This document shows, piece by piece, positions 23,851 to 31,372 of a stretch of DNA of 64,000 nucleotides (the stretch's first letter is position 1; every line of letters starts with the position of its first letter). Source of the DNA: Micrococcus flavus (GTDB lineage Bacteria; Actinomycetota; Actinomycetes; Actinomycetales; Micrococcaceae). A model generated the notes under the pieces. It was not told where the DNA came from. It saw nothing but the letters and a program-made list of their open reading frames with translations, and did no database searches. The stretch covers positions 1,674,001 through 1,738,000 of the forward strand of contig NZ_JACHMC010000001.1 in assembly GCF_014204815.1 (NCBI RefSeq), read 5' to 3'. A program made the position numbers and the translations under genes.

Positions 23851-24717
23851 ATGACCCCCCTGACCCGCAGAACCCTGATCGCCGGCGGGCTGACCCTGCT
23901 CGGCGCTGGCACCCTCACCGCCTGCGCCGCGCCGAACCCCGCGACATCCCCGGCGGCCGGCACCGGCACGCAGGGCACCGGCACGGCCATCACCCACGTC
24001 CACGCCCTCACCCGGGACCCCGAGTCCGGTGAGGTGCTGCTGGCCACCCACCAGGGCCTGTTCCGGCTCCAGGACGGGGAGCTGACCCAGGTCGGTCCGG
24101 TCGTGGACTTCATGGGCTTCACCCTGACTCCCGAGGGCCGTTATCTGGCCTCCGGTCACCCCGCGCCGGGCACCGACCTGCCCGAGCCGCTGGGCCTGGC
24201 CGAGTCCACCGACCGGGGCCAGAGCTGGACGGTGCTCTCCCGCGGCGGCGCATCCGATTTCCACGCCCTGGCCGCCGGCCCGAACGGGGTCCTCGGCTTC
24301 GATGGGCAACTGCGCGCCAGCACCGACGGCCTCACCTGGCAGAGCCTTGAGATCCCCGTCGCCCCGGCATCGCTGGCGATCTCCCCCCAAACCGGGACCG
24401 TGCTGGCCACCACCGAAACCGGCATGTTGCGCTCGACCGACCACGGCGCGACCTGGACCACCCTGGACACCCCCCAGCTGATGCACCTGGTCGCCTGGGC
24501 CGATGACACCACCGCCGTGGGCGCCGGCACCGAGGGACACCTGCTGACCAGCACCGACGCCGGCGACACCTGGACCGCCAGCGACCGCCTGGTCGGCACG
24601 GCCACCGCCCTGGGAGCGGGCATCACCGACGACGGGCAGACCGAAGCACTGCTGGTCGTCGGCTCGACCGTGCTGTCCACCACGGACGGCGGGAACACCA
24701 CCGAATCGCTGCTGTGA
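23851..24717 (+). CDS. BNR-repeat (F510_1955-like) Tat lipoprotein, 3' end cut by IS
   Basis: A 288-aa exported lipoprotein: twin Arg in PLTRRTLIAGG and lipobox LTAC, then a beta-propeller built of BNR/sortilin-type repeats with Asp-boxes such as STDRGQSWTVL, STDHGATWTTL and STDAGDTWTAS. It resembles the F510_1955 family annotated as glycosylhydrolase and often found in actinobacterial copper clusters; enzymatic activity is unproven. ATG 23851 follows GGAAAGG. The last Asp-box (TTDGGNTTE) is incomplete, and the TGA stop is formed by the first three bases of the IS end at 24715, so the natural C-terminus has been replaced. Confidence 0.82.
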   Translation: MTPLTRRTLIAGGLTLLGAGTLTACAAPNPATSPAAGTGTQGTGTAITHVHALTRDPESGEVLLATHQGLFRLQDGELTQVGPVVDFMGFTLTPEGRYLASGHPAPGTDLPEPLGLAESTDRGQSWTVLSRGGASDFHALAAGPNGVLGFDGQLRASTDGLTWQSLEIPVAPASLAISPQTGTVLATTETGMLRSTDHGATWTTLDTPQLMHLVAWADDTTAVGAGTEGHLLTSTDAGDTWTASDRLVGTATALGAGITDDGQTEALLVVGSTVLSTTDGGNTTESLL

Positions 24718-25018
24718 AGCGCCCTGGGTTTCGTTCCGATCCAGCTGAAGGAGAATCGGAACATGCCCAAGAAGTACAGCCCTTCAGCTGCGTGAACGCG
24801 CCGTGCGGATGGTCTTCGAACGCCAAGCCACCCAGGGAGGGCCTCGCTCACACTCGATCCGGGCCATCGCCCCGCAAGTCGGCGTTGGCGAGGAGACCCT
24901 GCGGATGTGGTGCAACCGCCACGGCCACCAGGCAGCACCAGTGCCTGCCGGCGAGAGCATGCAGGAGGAAAACAAGCGCCTCAAGCGTGAGCTCGCCGAG
25001 GCCCGCCGGGCCAACGAG
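24715..25018 (+). mobile_element. IS3-family left-end fragment
   Basis: It begins with the same terminal 25 bp as the IS at 16874 (TGAAGCGCCCTGGGTTTC onward) and the same GGAACATGCCC lead-in. The OrfA that follows differs from the first copy (MPKKYSP, then RERAVRMVFERQATQGG, GVGEETLRMWCNRHGH and EENKRLKRELAEARRANE). One extra base after the seventh codon shifts the frame. The homology ends at about 25018, where the XRE gene begins; orfB and the right end are missing. Confidence 0.85.
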
Positions 25019-25339
25019 ATGGCGGACGAGCGATCAGAGCTCATCGCCAGCGAGATTCGCGCATGGCTCGCGCGACGCAAACTGACCCAGGGTGACCTGG
25101 CCCGGCATCTCGGGATCGCACGCAGTGCCGTAAGTGTTCGCATGAGCGGGGCTCGGGACTTCACGCTGGTCGAGCTGATGGAGATTGCGGAGTGGCTCGA
25201 CGTCACCCTCGCCGACCTCTTGGGACCGGAGATTCTGCGGACACGACGAAGCCCCCGCACCGAACTGGTCGGCGCAGGGGCTTCTGAAGCTTCTGAGAAG
25301 CTCCTCCGGTTGGACTCGAACCAACAACCCTTCGATTAA
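25019..25339 (+). CDS. XRE-type helix-turn-helix protein, 3' end runs into tRNA-Asn
   Basis: A 106-aa frame. Residues 1-70 are a lambda-repressor-like HTH: ARRKLTQGDLARHLGIARSA, then VSVRMSGARDFTLVELMEI. This resembles small phage or integrative-element regulators. From about residue 75 the coding sequence is simply the terminator and 3' half of the tRNA-Asn gene read on the other strand, so the natural end was probably earlier or has been lost. The start ATG 25019 is at the breakpoint with the IS fragment and has no ribosome-binding site of its own. It is likely a remnant of a tRNA-targeted element. Confidence 0.55.
   Translation: MADERSELIASEIRAWLARRKLTQGDLARHLGIARSAVSVRMSGARDFTLVELMEIAEWLDVTLADLLGPEILRTRRSPRTELVGAGASEASEKLLRLDSNQQPFD
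25248..25285 (-). terminator. Terminator of tRNA-Asn
   Basis: GAAGCCCC pairs with GGGGCTTC, with GC-rich partial pairing inside. It lies 16 bp beyond the tRNA 3' end on the minus strand. It is also read as codons by the opposing XRE frame. Confidence 0.65.
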
Positions 25340-25373
25340 CAGTCGAATGCTCTGCCAATTGAGCTACGGAGGA
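25301..25373 (-). tRNA. tRNA-Asn(GTT)
   Basis: A 73-nt cloverleaf read on the minus strand. The acceptor stem is TCCTCCG with CGGAGGA and discriminator G; D-arm GCTCAATTGGCAGAGC; anticodon loop CTGTTAATC with anticodon GTT; T-arm with GGTTCGAGTCC. CCA is not encoded. tRNA genes are common attachment sites, and the accessory island ends here. Confidence 0.95.
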
Positions 25374-25378
25374 ATACG

Positions 25379-25408
25379 CGTTGCCCTGCGGCTTCCCGCG
25401 GGGCAACG
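25379..25408 (-). terminator. Hairpin after the small gene at 25484
   Basis: CGTTGCCC pairs with GGGCAACG around a GC-rich loop, just downstream of the 72-aa gene and upstream of tRNA-Asn on the minus strand. Confidence 0.5.
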
Positions 25409-25483
25409 GAGAAGAGGCTAGCAGAGGGGGCGGTGTGCCGCCAAGTCGGCGCGGGACACCGCCGCGGTGGGGCGCAGGCCGTG

Positions 25484-25702
25484 TCAGACCGGGCGGGCAC
25501 CCTCGGCCTCGAGCCGCTCCTTGAGCCGGTCGAGGTACCACCGGGGACCGGAGTCGGTCATGATGCCCACGCCGCCGTCGGTGGGCTCCACAGGGTCGAT
25601 CATGCCCTGGTCCAGGTAGGCCCACTCCTGTTCGGGCGTCATGAAGAGCGAGGCGGGCGTGGGTCGGGCGGCGGGCCTGTCGGCGGGGGTGCGGTGCTGC
25701 AT
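25484..25702 (-). CDS. Small conserved hypothetical protein
   Basis: A 72-aa soluble protein with no recognised domain. After a Pro/Arg-rich lead it reads TPEQEWAYLDQGMIDPVEP and GIMTDSGPRWYLDRLKERLE, an acidic, aromatic-rich pattern that looks conserved rather than random. ATG 25702 has AGGA 8 nt upstream; ATG 25711 is the alternative. It is flanked by hairpins and has no operon partner. Codon third-position GC is high, as expected for a real gene here. Confidence 0.6.
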   Translation of the reverse strand: MQHRTPADRPAARPTPASLFMTPEQEWAYLDQGMIDPVEPTDGGVGIMTDSGPRWYLDRLKERLEAEGARPV

Positions 25703-25865
25703 GGACGGCATCCTGCCCTGCGGGGCGGCGTCATGCCAGGGGCTGAACGGCCCGGCGTCGCTGGCACAGCACTCCCGCACAGTGTTCTCATGGGTTGACA
25801 GGTCGGTGGGATGCGTCCCGCCGCACCGACGCACACGAAGACCGCCGATGAAGGGAGTCCCTCCG

Positions 25866-26525
25866 ATGGCTGACCTGAAGAGGACCCTGTCCCTCTCCGC
25901 GGGCGCGCTACTCGCCCTCACCGCCGTCACCGGTTGCGGCACGCAGGCCGAAAATGCCGCCGAGGACGCCGCCTCGGGTGCACAGAGCGCCGCCCAGGAC
26001 GCCGCCTCGGGTGCACAGAGCGCCGCTTCGGGTGCTGCGAGCGCCGCCACCTCCGCCGCCGGCGCCGCCTCCTCCGAGATGACCGACGACGACGAGTCCT
26101 CGGGCGCCGTGGCCGACCCGGACGCCCAGGCCGCCGTGGACGCGGTCCTGGCTCAGCACGCGGGCGGCACCGTCACGGCCCTGGACCGCGACGACGACGA
26201 GGACGAGCGCTGGGAGGTGGACGTCGTCGTCGACGACCAGGTCAAGGAGCTGACTGTGGCCGCCGACGGCACCGTCACCGAGTCGGAGACCGACGACGCC
26301 GACGACGAGGACGTCGCCCAGGCGAAGGACGCCACGGTGGACGTCACCGCCGCGATCGAGGCCGCTCTCGAGGGCCGCGACGGCCAGGTCGTCGACGAGG
26401 TGGAGCTGGACGAGGACGGTGACCGACTCGCCTGGGACATCTCCCTGGACAAGGCGGATCGCCAGGACGCCGACGAGGTCCTCGTGGATGCCAAGACCGG
26501 CGAGGTCGTCTCCACCGACGGCTGA
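25866..26525 (+). CDS. PepSY-like lipoprotein with 11-residue repeats
   Basis: A 219-aa secreted lipoprotein: Lys-Arg start, hydrophobic core and lipobox VTGC. A linker with repeats of DAASGAQSAAQ leads to two acidic modules. Each resembles a PepSY domain (AAVDAVLAQHAGGTVTALDR with WEVDVVVDDQ; then IEAALEGRDGQVVDEVELD with LAWDISLD and VDAKTGEVVSTDG). PepSY proteins often inhibit proteases or sense envelope state; the role here is unknown. ATG 25866 has GAAGGGAG upstream. It is convergent with dnaG. Confidence 0.82.
   Translation: MADLKRTLSLSAGALLALTAVTGCGTQAENAAEDAASGAQSAAQDAASGAQSAASGAASAATSAAGAASSEMTDDDESSGAVADPDAQAAVDAVLAQHAGGTVTALDRDDDEDERWEVDVVVDDQVKELTVAADGTVTESETDDADDEDVAQAKDATVDVTAAIEAALEGRDGQVVDEVELDEDGDRLAWDISLDKADRQDADEVLVDAKTGEVVSTDG
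25965..26030 (+). repeat. 33-bp tandem repeat, two copies
   Basis: Two nearly identical 33-bp units beginning GACGCCGCCTCGGGTGCACA encode the 11-residue linker repeats of the PepSY lipoprotein, and a shorter degenerate unit follows. In-frame repeats like this can change copy number by slippage. Confidence 0.85.
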
Positions 26526-26538
26526 TCCGCCCCCACGT

Positions 26539-26580
26539 CGACGGCGGCCCGTCTCCCCTGAGGGAGGCGGGCCGCCGTCG
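26539..26580. terminator. Bidirectional terminator between PepSY gene and dnaG
   Basis: A perfect 13-bp stem (CGACGGCGGCCCG with CGGGCCGCCGTCG) and a 16-nt loop between convergent genes. Confidence 0.8.
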
Positions 26581-26610
26581 TGCTGGTCGCCTCGCCGCGC
26601 GCGGCCGGCC

Positions 26611-28491
26611 TCAGTCCGCGCGCAGGGCGCGGCGCTTGGCCTCCAGCTCCATGAGCTCGCCGTTGATGCGCAGGAACTCGTCGTGGTCCCCCTCGGGCCC
26701 GAGCCGCTGGAGCTGGCCGAGCAGCTCCTCCTTGCGGTGCACGATCTGCAGGGCGAAGAGCCGGTTCATGATGTCCCGGCAGTAGCGGTCCACGTCCTCG
26801 GCGGTGCGCGCGGGCAGGTCTCGGACCGCCAGTTCGGAGACGGTCCCGGCCACCTCCTCCGGCACGGCGTCCCGCACGGCGTCCACCCACCGCGAGGGCG
26901 TGGCCCCCGAGGAGCCGGCCACCTTCACCGCATGGTGCACGGCCGCGTACTGCGGGATGGTGAACCGCGCCTGGTACAGGGCCGTCCATTGCTCGGCGGA
27001 GAGCAGCGTGGGGTGCTGGAGCACGACCTCGAGGGACTCGCGCTCGCGCCGGGCAGTCGGGTCGCGCGGGTCCACGGGCACCACGATGGACGGGCGCGGC
27101 GCCGCCGGCCGCTCGTCCTGTGCGGGCCGGCCGACCGGGTCGGGGCGCTGCTCGCCCCGGCCCGCCCCGCGGCCGGCCTGGGCGACGGCCCGGTGCACGG
27201 CGTTGGGGTCCATGCCCAGCCATCCGGCCAGCTCCCGCTCGTAGCCTGGGCGCAGCACGGAGTCCTTGATGCCGGCGACGATCGGCGCGGCGTGCCGGAG
27301 GGCCCCGGCGCGGCCCTCCACCGTGTCGAGGTCGTGGTCCTTCAGCCCGGCCCGGATGGCGAACTCGAACAGGGGGCGGCGGGAGGCGATCAGCGCGCGC
27401 ACCGCCTCCTCGCCCTTGGCCATGCGCAGGTCGCACGGGTCCATGCCGCTGGGCTCCACCGCCACGAAGGTCTTGGCCAGGAACCGGTGGTCCTCGTCGA
27501 ACGCCTTGAGCGCGGCCTTCTGCCCGGCCTCGTCGCCGTCGAAGGTGAAGATCACCTCACCGCCCGTGCCGTCGTCGGTGATGAGGCGGCGGGCGACCTT
27601 GATGTGGTCCGCGCCGAAGGCGGTGCCGCACGTGGCCACCGCCGTGCCGACCCCGGACAGGTGCGCGGCCATGACGTCCGTGTAGCCCTCCACCAGGACC
27701 AGCTGTCGTTCCTTGGCGATGGCCCGCTTGGCCAGGTCGATGCCGTAGAGCACCTGCGACTTCTTGTACAGCGCGGTCTCGGGGGTGTTGAGGTACTTGG
27801 GGCCCGGGTCGTCGTCGTCCAGCTTGCGCGCGCCGAAGCCGATGGTCGCGCCGGTCATGTCGCGGATGGGCCAGAGGAGCCGGCCACGGAAGCGGTCGTA
27901 GAGCCCCCGTTGCCCCTCGGAGAACAGGCCGGAGGCGCGCAGCAGCTCGTCGTCCCGGAACCCCTGGGACCGCAGGTGCTCCAGCAGGTGCGACCAGCCC
28001 TGCGGCGCGTAGCCGAGCGAGAACTGCACCGCGTGCTCCTGCGTGAAGCCGCGGCCCGTGAGGAAGTCGCGCGCCGTCTGGGCCTCGGGGGTCGCGAGCT
28101 GGGCACGGAAGTACTCGTCCGCGATCTTATTGGCCTCCAGCAGCCGCTGGCGGCGGCCGACCTCGGCCCGGTCCGGGCCCTGGCCATCCTCGTAGTGCAG
28201 CTCCACGCCCGCGCGGGAGGCCAGCCGCTCCACCGTCTCGGTGAAGGAGGTGTGCTCCATCTCCATGAGGAAGCTGATCACGTCCCCGTGCTCGCCGCAG
28301 CCGAAGCAGTGGTAGGTCCCGACGCCGGGGCGCACGTGGAAAGAGGGGGTCCGCTCGTCGTGGAACGGGCACAGGCCCTTGAACGAGCCCACGCCGGCCG
28401 AGCGGAGGGTGACGTACTCCTCCACGATGCCCTTGAGGTCGGAGCGCTCGCGGACGAGGTCGATGTCCTTGCGCACGATCAGTCCGGCCAT
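26611..28491 (-). CDS. dnaG: DNA primase
   Basis: A 626-aa primase that makes RNA primers at the replication fork. It starts MAGLIVRKDIDLVRERSDL and has the zinc-binding CPFH...CFGCG motif (about residues 40-65), the catalytic core with FSLGYAP, and the Toprim block VLVEGYTDVMAAH followed by FTFDGDEAGQKAA with its acidic metal ligands. A charged linker leads to the C-terminal helicase-binding domain. TAGACT ends 7 nt before ATG 28491 with no Shine-Dalgarno sequence, so leaderless expression is likely. Length is normal. Confidence 0.96.
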   Translation of the reverse strand: MAGLIVRKDIDLVRERSDLKGIVEEYVTLRSAGVGSFKGLCPFHDERTPSFHVRPGVGTYHCFGCGEHGDVISFLMEMEHTSFTETVERLASRAGVELHYEDGQGPDRAEVGRRQRLLEANKIADEYFRAQLATPEAQTARDFLTGRGFTQEHAVQFSLGYAPQGWSHLLEHLRSQGFRDDELLRASGLFSEGQRGLYDRFRGRLLWPIRDMTGATIGFGARKLDDDDPGPKYLNTPETALYKKSQVLYGIDLAKRAIAKERQLVLVEGYTDVMAAHLSGVGTAVATCGTAFGADHIKVARRLITDDGTGGEVIFTFDGDEAGQKAALKAFDEDHRFLAKTFVAVEPSGMDPCDLRMAKGEEAVRALIASRRPLFEFAIRAGLKDHDLDTVEGRAGALRHAAPIVAGIKDSVLRPGYERELAGWLGMDPNAVHRAVAQAGRGAGRGEQRPDPVGRPAQDERPAAPRPSIVVPVDPRDPTARRERESLEVVLQHPTLLSAEQWTALYQARFTIPQYAAVHHAVKVAGSSGATPSRWVDAVRDAVPEEVAGTVSELAVRDLPARTAEDVDRYCRDIMNRLFALQIVHRKEELLGQLQRLGPEGDHDEFLRINGELMELEAKRRALRAD

Positions 28492-28566
28492 GCCCGCCAG
28501 TCTAGGCGTGGCGACCGGGCGCCCTGCCCGCCGTCCCCAGCGCGATCGGAATACGTCATACTGCTG

Positions 28567-28595
28567 TGACGGAATGGGTCGAAGCCGTGTACAGT
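28567..28595 (+). promoter_or_regulatory. Promoter of the iron ABC operon
   Basis: TGACGG and TACAGT are spaced by 17 bp, with the DtxR-like box starting 8 bp further on. The arrangement places a repressor over the transcription start. The hexamers are modest matches. Confidence 0.5.
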
Positions 28596-28602
28596 CCCCG
28601 AC

Positions 28603-28621
28603 TGAGGTAAGCCAGACCTCA
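28603..28621 (+). promoter_or_regulatory. DtxR/IdeR-type iron box
   Basis: A 19-bp site, TGAGGTAAGCCAGACCTCA, has the TGAGGT/ACCTCA inverted arms of DtxR-family operators and matches about 13 of 19 positions of the classical consensus. It lies 74 bp before the iron-binding protein gene. Iron-replete repression is expected. Confidence 0.8.
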
Positions 28622-28694
28622 TCTCGGCAGCGTCGACCCGCGCAGCCCCGCCCGCCGACGACGCACCCCGCGTCCCTCGACACAGGAGCCCCCC

Positions 28695-29786
28695 GTGATC
28701 GCACGATCTCCCCTCGCCCTCACCGGCACCGCCGCCGCCCTGCTTCTCGGCCTCACCGCGTGTGCCGACGGCGGCACCCCCGCCGCCTCCTCGGCGCCGG
28801 CCGCCGGCTCCGCCTCCTCCGCAGCCCCCCAGGTCGGCGACGACGCGTCCGACGGCAAGGTCACCCTCTACTCCGGCCGCGACGAGAACCTCGTCCAGCC
28901 GGTGCTGGACCAGTTCTCCGAGGAGACCGGCATCGAGGTGGAGGTCCGCTACGACAAGACCGCCGCCATGGCCGCGCAGCTCATCGAGGAGGGCGACTCC
29001 TCCCCCGCCGACGTCTTCCTGGCCCAGGACGCGGGCGCCCTCGGCGCCACGGCGAAGGAGGGCGTGCTCACCGAGATGGACGAGAAGACCCTCGAGGCCA
29101 TCCCGGAGCAGTACCGCGACGACGAGGGCCGCTGGGTCGGCCTCACCGGCCGCGTCCGCGTGCTCGCCTACAACGAGGACGCCGTGGCGCAGGAGGACCT
29201 GCCGGACAGCGTGTCCGAGCTGACCGAGGACGAGTGGAAGGGCCGCGTCGGCATCGCCCCCACGAACGCCTCGTTCCAGACCTTCGTGACCGCCCTGAAC
29301 GTGGTGGAGGGCGAGGACGCCGCCCGCGAGTGGCTCACCGGCATGGCCGAGAACAACCCGCAGATCCGCGAGAAGAACGGCGAGATCCTCTCCGACGTGG
29401 ACGCCGGCACCATCGACGTCGGCCTGATCAACCACTACTACCTGTACGAGATGGCCAAGGAGAAGGGCGTCGCCCCGGAGGACATGACGGCCTCCCTGCA
29501 CTTCTTCGAGGACGGCGACCTCGGCTCGCTCGTGAACGTCTCCGGGATCGGCCTCGTCGGCGAGCAGGAGGACGCGGACGCGCAGCAGCTCGTGGACTAC
29601 CTGCTCTCCGAGAAGGGCCAGCAGTACTTCGTCGAGGAGACCTTCGAGTACCCGATGATCGAGGGCGTCGAGCCCCCGGCCGGCCTGCCCGCACTCGAGG
29701 ACCTCGAGGCCCCGGACGTGGACCTCAATGACCTGGACGACCTGCAGTCCTCCGTCCAGCTGATCCAGGAGTCGGGTCTGCTCTGA
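28695..29786 (+). CDS. fbpA: Iron(III) ABC transporter substrate-binding lipoprotein
   Basis: A 363-aa extracellular lipoprotein (lipobox LTAC) of the ferric-binding FbpA/AfuA class. The start VTLYSGRDENLVQPVLDQF is the family's signature opening, followed by DVFLAQDAGALGA, GRVRVLAYNE and GLINHYYLYEM, where the paired tyrosines usually ligate Fe(III). A C-terminal Asp-rich tail follows. GTG 28695 is preceded by CAGGAG. It is first in an operon with permease and ATPase and sits behind an iron box. The symbol is by family. Confidence 0.9.
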   Translation: MIARSPLALTGTAAALLLGLTACADGGTPAASSAPAAGSASSAAPQVGDDASDGKVTLYSGRDENLVQPVLDQFSEETGIEVEVRYDKTAAMAAQLIEEGDSSPADVFLAQDAGALGATAKEGVLTEMDEKTLEAIPEQYRDDEGRWVGLTGRVRVLAYNEDAVAQEDLPDSVSELTEDEWKGRVGIAPTNASFQTFVTALNVVEGEDAAREWLTGMAENNPQIREKNGEILSDVDAGTIDVGLINHYYLYEMAKEKGVAPEDMTASLHFFEDGDLGSLVNVSGIGLVGEQEDADAQQLVDYLLSEKGQQYFVEETFEYPMIEGVEPPAGLPALEDLEAPDVDLNDLDDLQSSVQLIQESGLL

Positions 29787-31372
29787 GGCCACTCCCCCGC
29801 CCCGCCGCCCGCCGCGGCGGGTCCCGCACCCCGCCGGCGCTGACCGCCGCGGCCCTCGTAGCCGCGGCGGCGGCGCTGGTACCGGTGGGATACCTGTTCC
29901 TGCGTGCGGCCGAGGGCGGCGTGCCGGCCTGGCTCGACGCCGTCGCCCGGCCCCGGGTGGCCGAGCTCGCCGCCACGTCCCTGGCCCTGACAGCCGTGGT
30001 CACCGCCGCCTGCCTGGTGGTCGGGGTCGGCGCTGCATGGCTCGTGACGCGGTCCGACACCCCCGGCCGGCGGTTCCTGGCGGTGGTGTTGGCCATGCCG
30101 CTGGCCGTGCCCTCGTTCGTGGCCGCGTTCACATGGGTGTCCGTCTCCGACCTGCTGCCGTGGGTGGACGGCGGCCGCCTCGAGGGATTCGGGGCCGCCG
30201 CCCTGGTGCTGACGCTCTACACGTACCCGTACGTCTACCTGCCCGTGGCGGCGGCGTTCTCCCGGACCGACCCGGCCCAGGAGGACGTGGCCCGCTCGCT
30301 CGGCCGGGGACCGTGGCGCACGTTCTTCACGGTGACCCTGCCGCAGGCCAGGCTCTCGATCGCCGGCGGCGGGCTGCTCGCCGCGCTCTACACGCTCTCC
30401 GACTTCGGCGCCGTGGCGATCCTGCGCCTGGACACGTTCACCCGCGCGATCTTCACCGCGCTCGAGGTGGGCTTCAACCGGCAGCTCGCCCTCGCGCTGG
30501 CCACCGTGCTCGTGGTGCTGACCTTCGTGATCCTGTGGGGTGAGGGGCGCACCCGACGCGCGATCCCCGCCGTCCGCACGGGCCGCACCGTCCGCCGCGC
30601 CCCCGCCCAGCGCCTGGGTCCCTGGCGGTGGCCGGCCGCCGCCGGGCTCGCCGCGGTCCTCGTGGCCGCCCTCGGGGTGCCCGGCGTGAGCCTCATCCGA
30701 TGGATGGGCGCGGGCACGTCCCTGTCCGCCGCCGCGGACCGCTGGCTCGAGGCCGTGCTGGGCTCGCTCAGCCTGGCCCTGGCGGGCACGCTCCTGACGA
30801 TGCTCCTGGCCCTGCCGGTCGGCGTCCTCGCCGCGCGCCACCCTGGGCGGGTGTCCCGCTGGGTCGAGCACGCGGTGTTCCTGGCCCACGGCCTGCCCGG
30901 CGTGGTCGTAGGCCTCTCACTCGTCTTCCTCGGCGCGTCCCTGGCGCGCCCGCTCTACCAGACGACGTGGATGGTCGCCTTCGCGTACGCCACCCTCTTC
31001 CTGCCATTGGCCGTCGCCGCGGTGAGCGGCGCCGTGGCGCAGTCCTCCCCCGCGATCGAGGAGGCGGCCCGGTCCCTGGGCGCGCCCCCGCGCGTCGTGC
31101 TCCGGCGGGTGACGCTCCCGCTGGCGGCGCCGGGGCTCGGCGCGGGCGCCGCCCTCGTGATGCTGACGGCCATGAAGGAGCTGCCCGCGACGCTCCTGCT
31201 GCGTCCCACCGGGACCGACACGCTGGCCACCCGGCTGTGGAGCGCCACGGGCGTGGGCCGCTACGCCGAGGCCGCCCCCTACGCGCTCACGCTGGTGCTG
31301 CTCGCGGCGATCCCGGCGTGGGTCGTGGTGCACCGCACGGGGGTCGTCCCGGCCGAGGGCGTGCGAGCATGA
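29783..31372 (+). CDS. fbpB: Iron(III) ABC transporter permease, apparent CTG start
   Basis: A 529-aa FbpB-type permease made of two fused six-helix modules. EAA loops are visible in each half: VARSLGRGPWRTFFTVTLPQA and EAARSLGAPPRVVLRRVTLP. The first good start is GTG 29885, but it would remove the first membrane helix (LTAAALVAAAAALVP). The frame extends upstream without ATG, GTG or TTG to CTG 29783, which overlaps the binding-protein stop as CTGA, with AGGAG 11 nt before. I take CTG as the start. It moves Fe(III) with the ATPase encoded next, overlapping by ATGA. Confidence 0.88.
   Translation: MRPLPRPAARRGGSRTPPALTAAALVAAAAALVPVGYLFLRAAEGGVPAWLDAVARPRVAELAATSLALTAVVTAACLVVGVGAAWLVTRSDTPGRRFLAVVLAMPLAVPSFVAAFTWVSVSDLLPWVDGGRLEGFGAAALVLTLYTYPYVYLPVAAAFSRTDPAQEDVARSLGRGPWRTFFTVTLPQARLSIAGGGLLAALYTLSDFGAVAILRLDTFTRAIFTALEVGFNRQLALALATVLVVLTFVILWGEGRTRRAIPAVRTGRTVRRAPAQRLGPWRWPAAAGLAAVLVAALGVPGVSLIRWMGAGTSLSAAADRWLEAVLGSLSLALAGTLLTMLLALPVGVLAARHPGRVSRWVEHAVFLAHGLPGVVVGLSLVFLGASLARPLYQTTWMVAFAYATLFLPLAVAAVSGAVAQSSPAIEEAARSLGAPPRVVLRRVTLPLAAPGLGAGAALVMLTAMKELPATLLLRPTGTDTLATRLWSATGVGRYAEAAPYALTLVLLAAIPAWVVVHRTGVVPAEGVRA

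Noticed and set aside
25019-25339. Functional tRNA-linked integrase module
   Set aside because: Only a small HTH protein is present; no recombinase or second attachment site is visible in the window.
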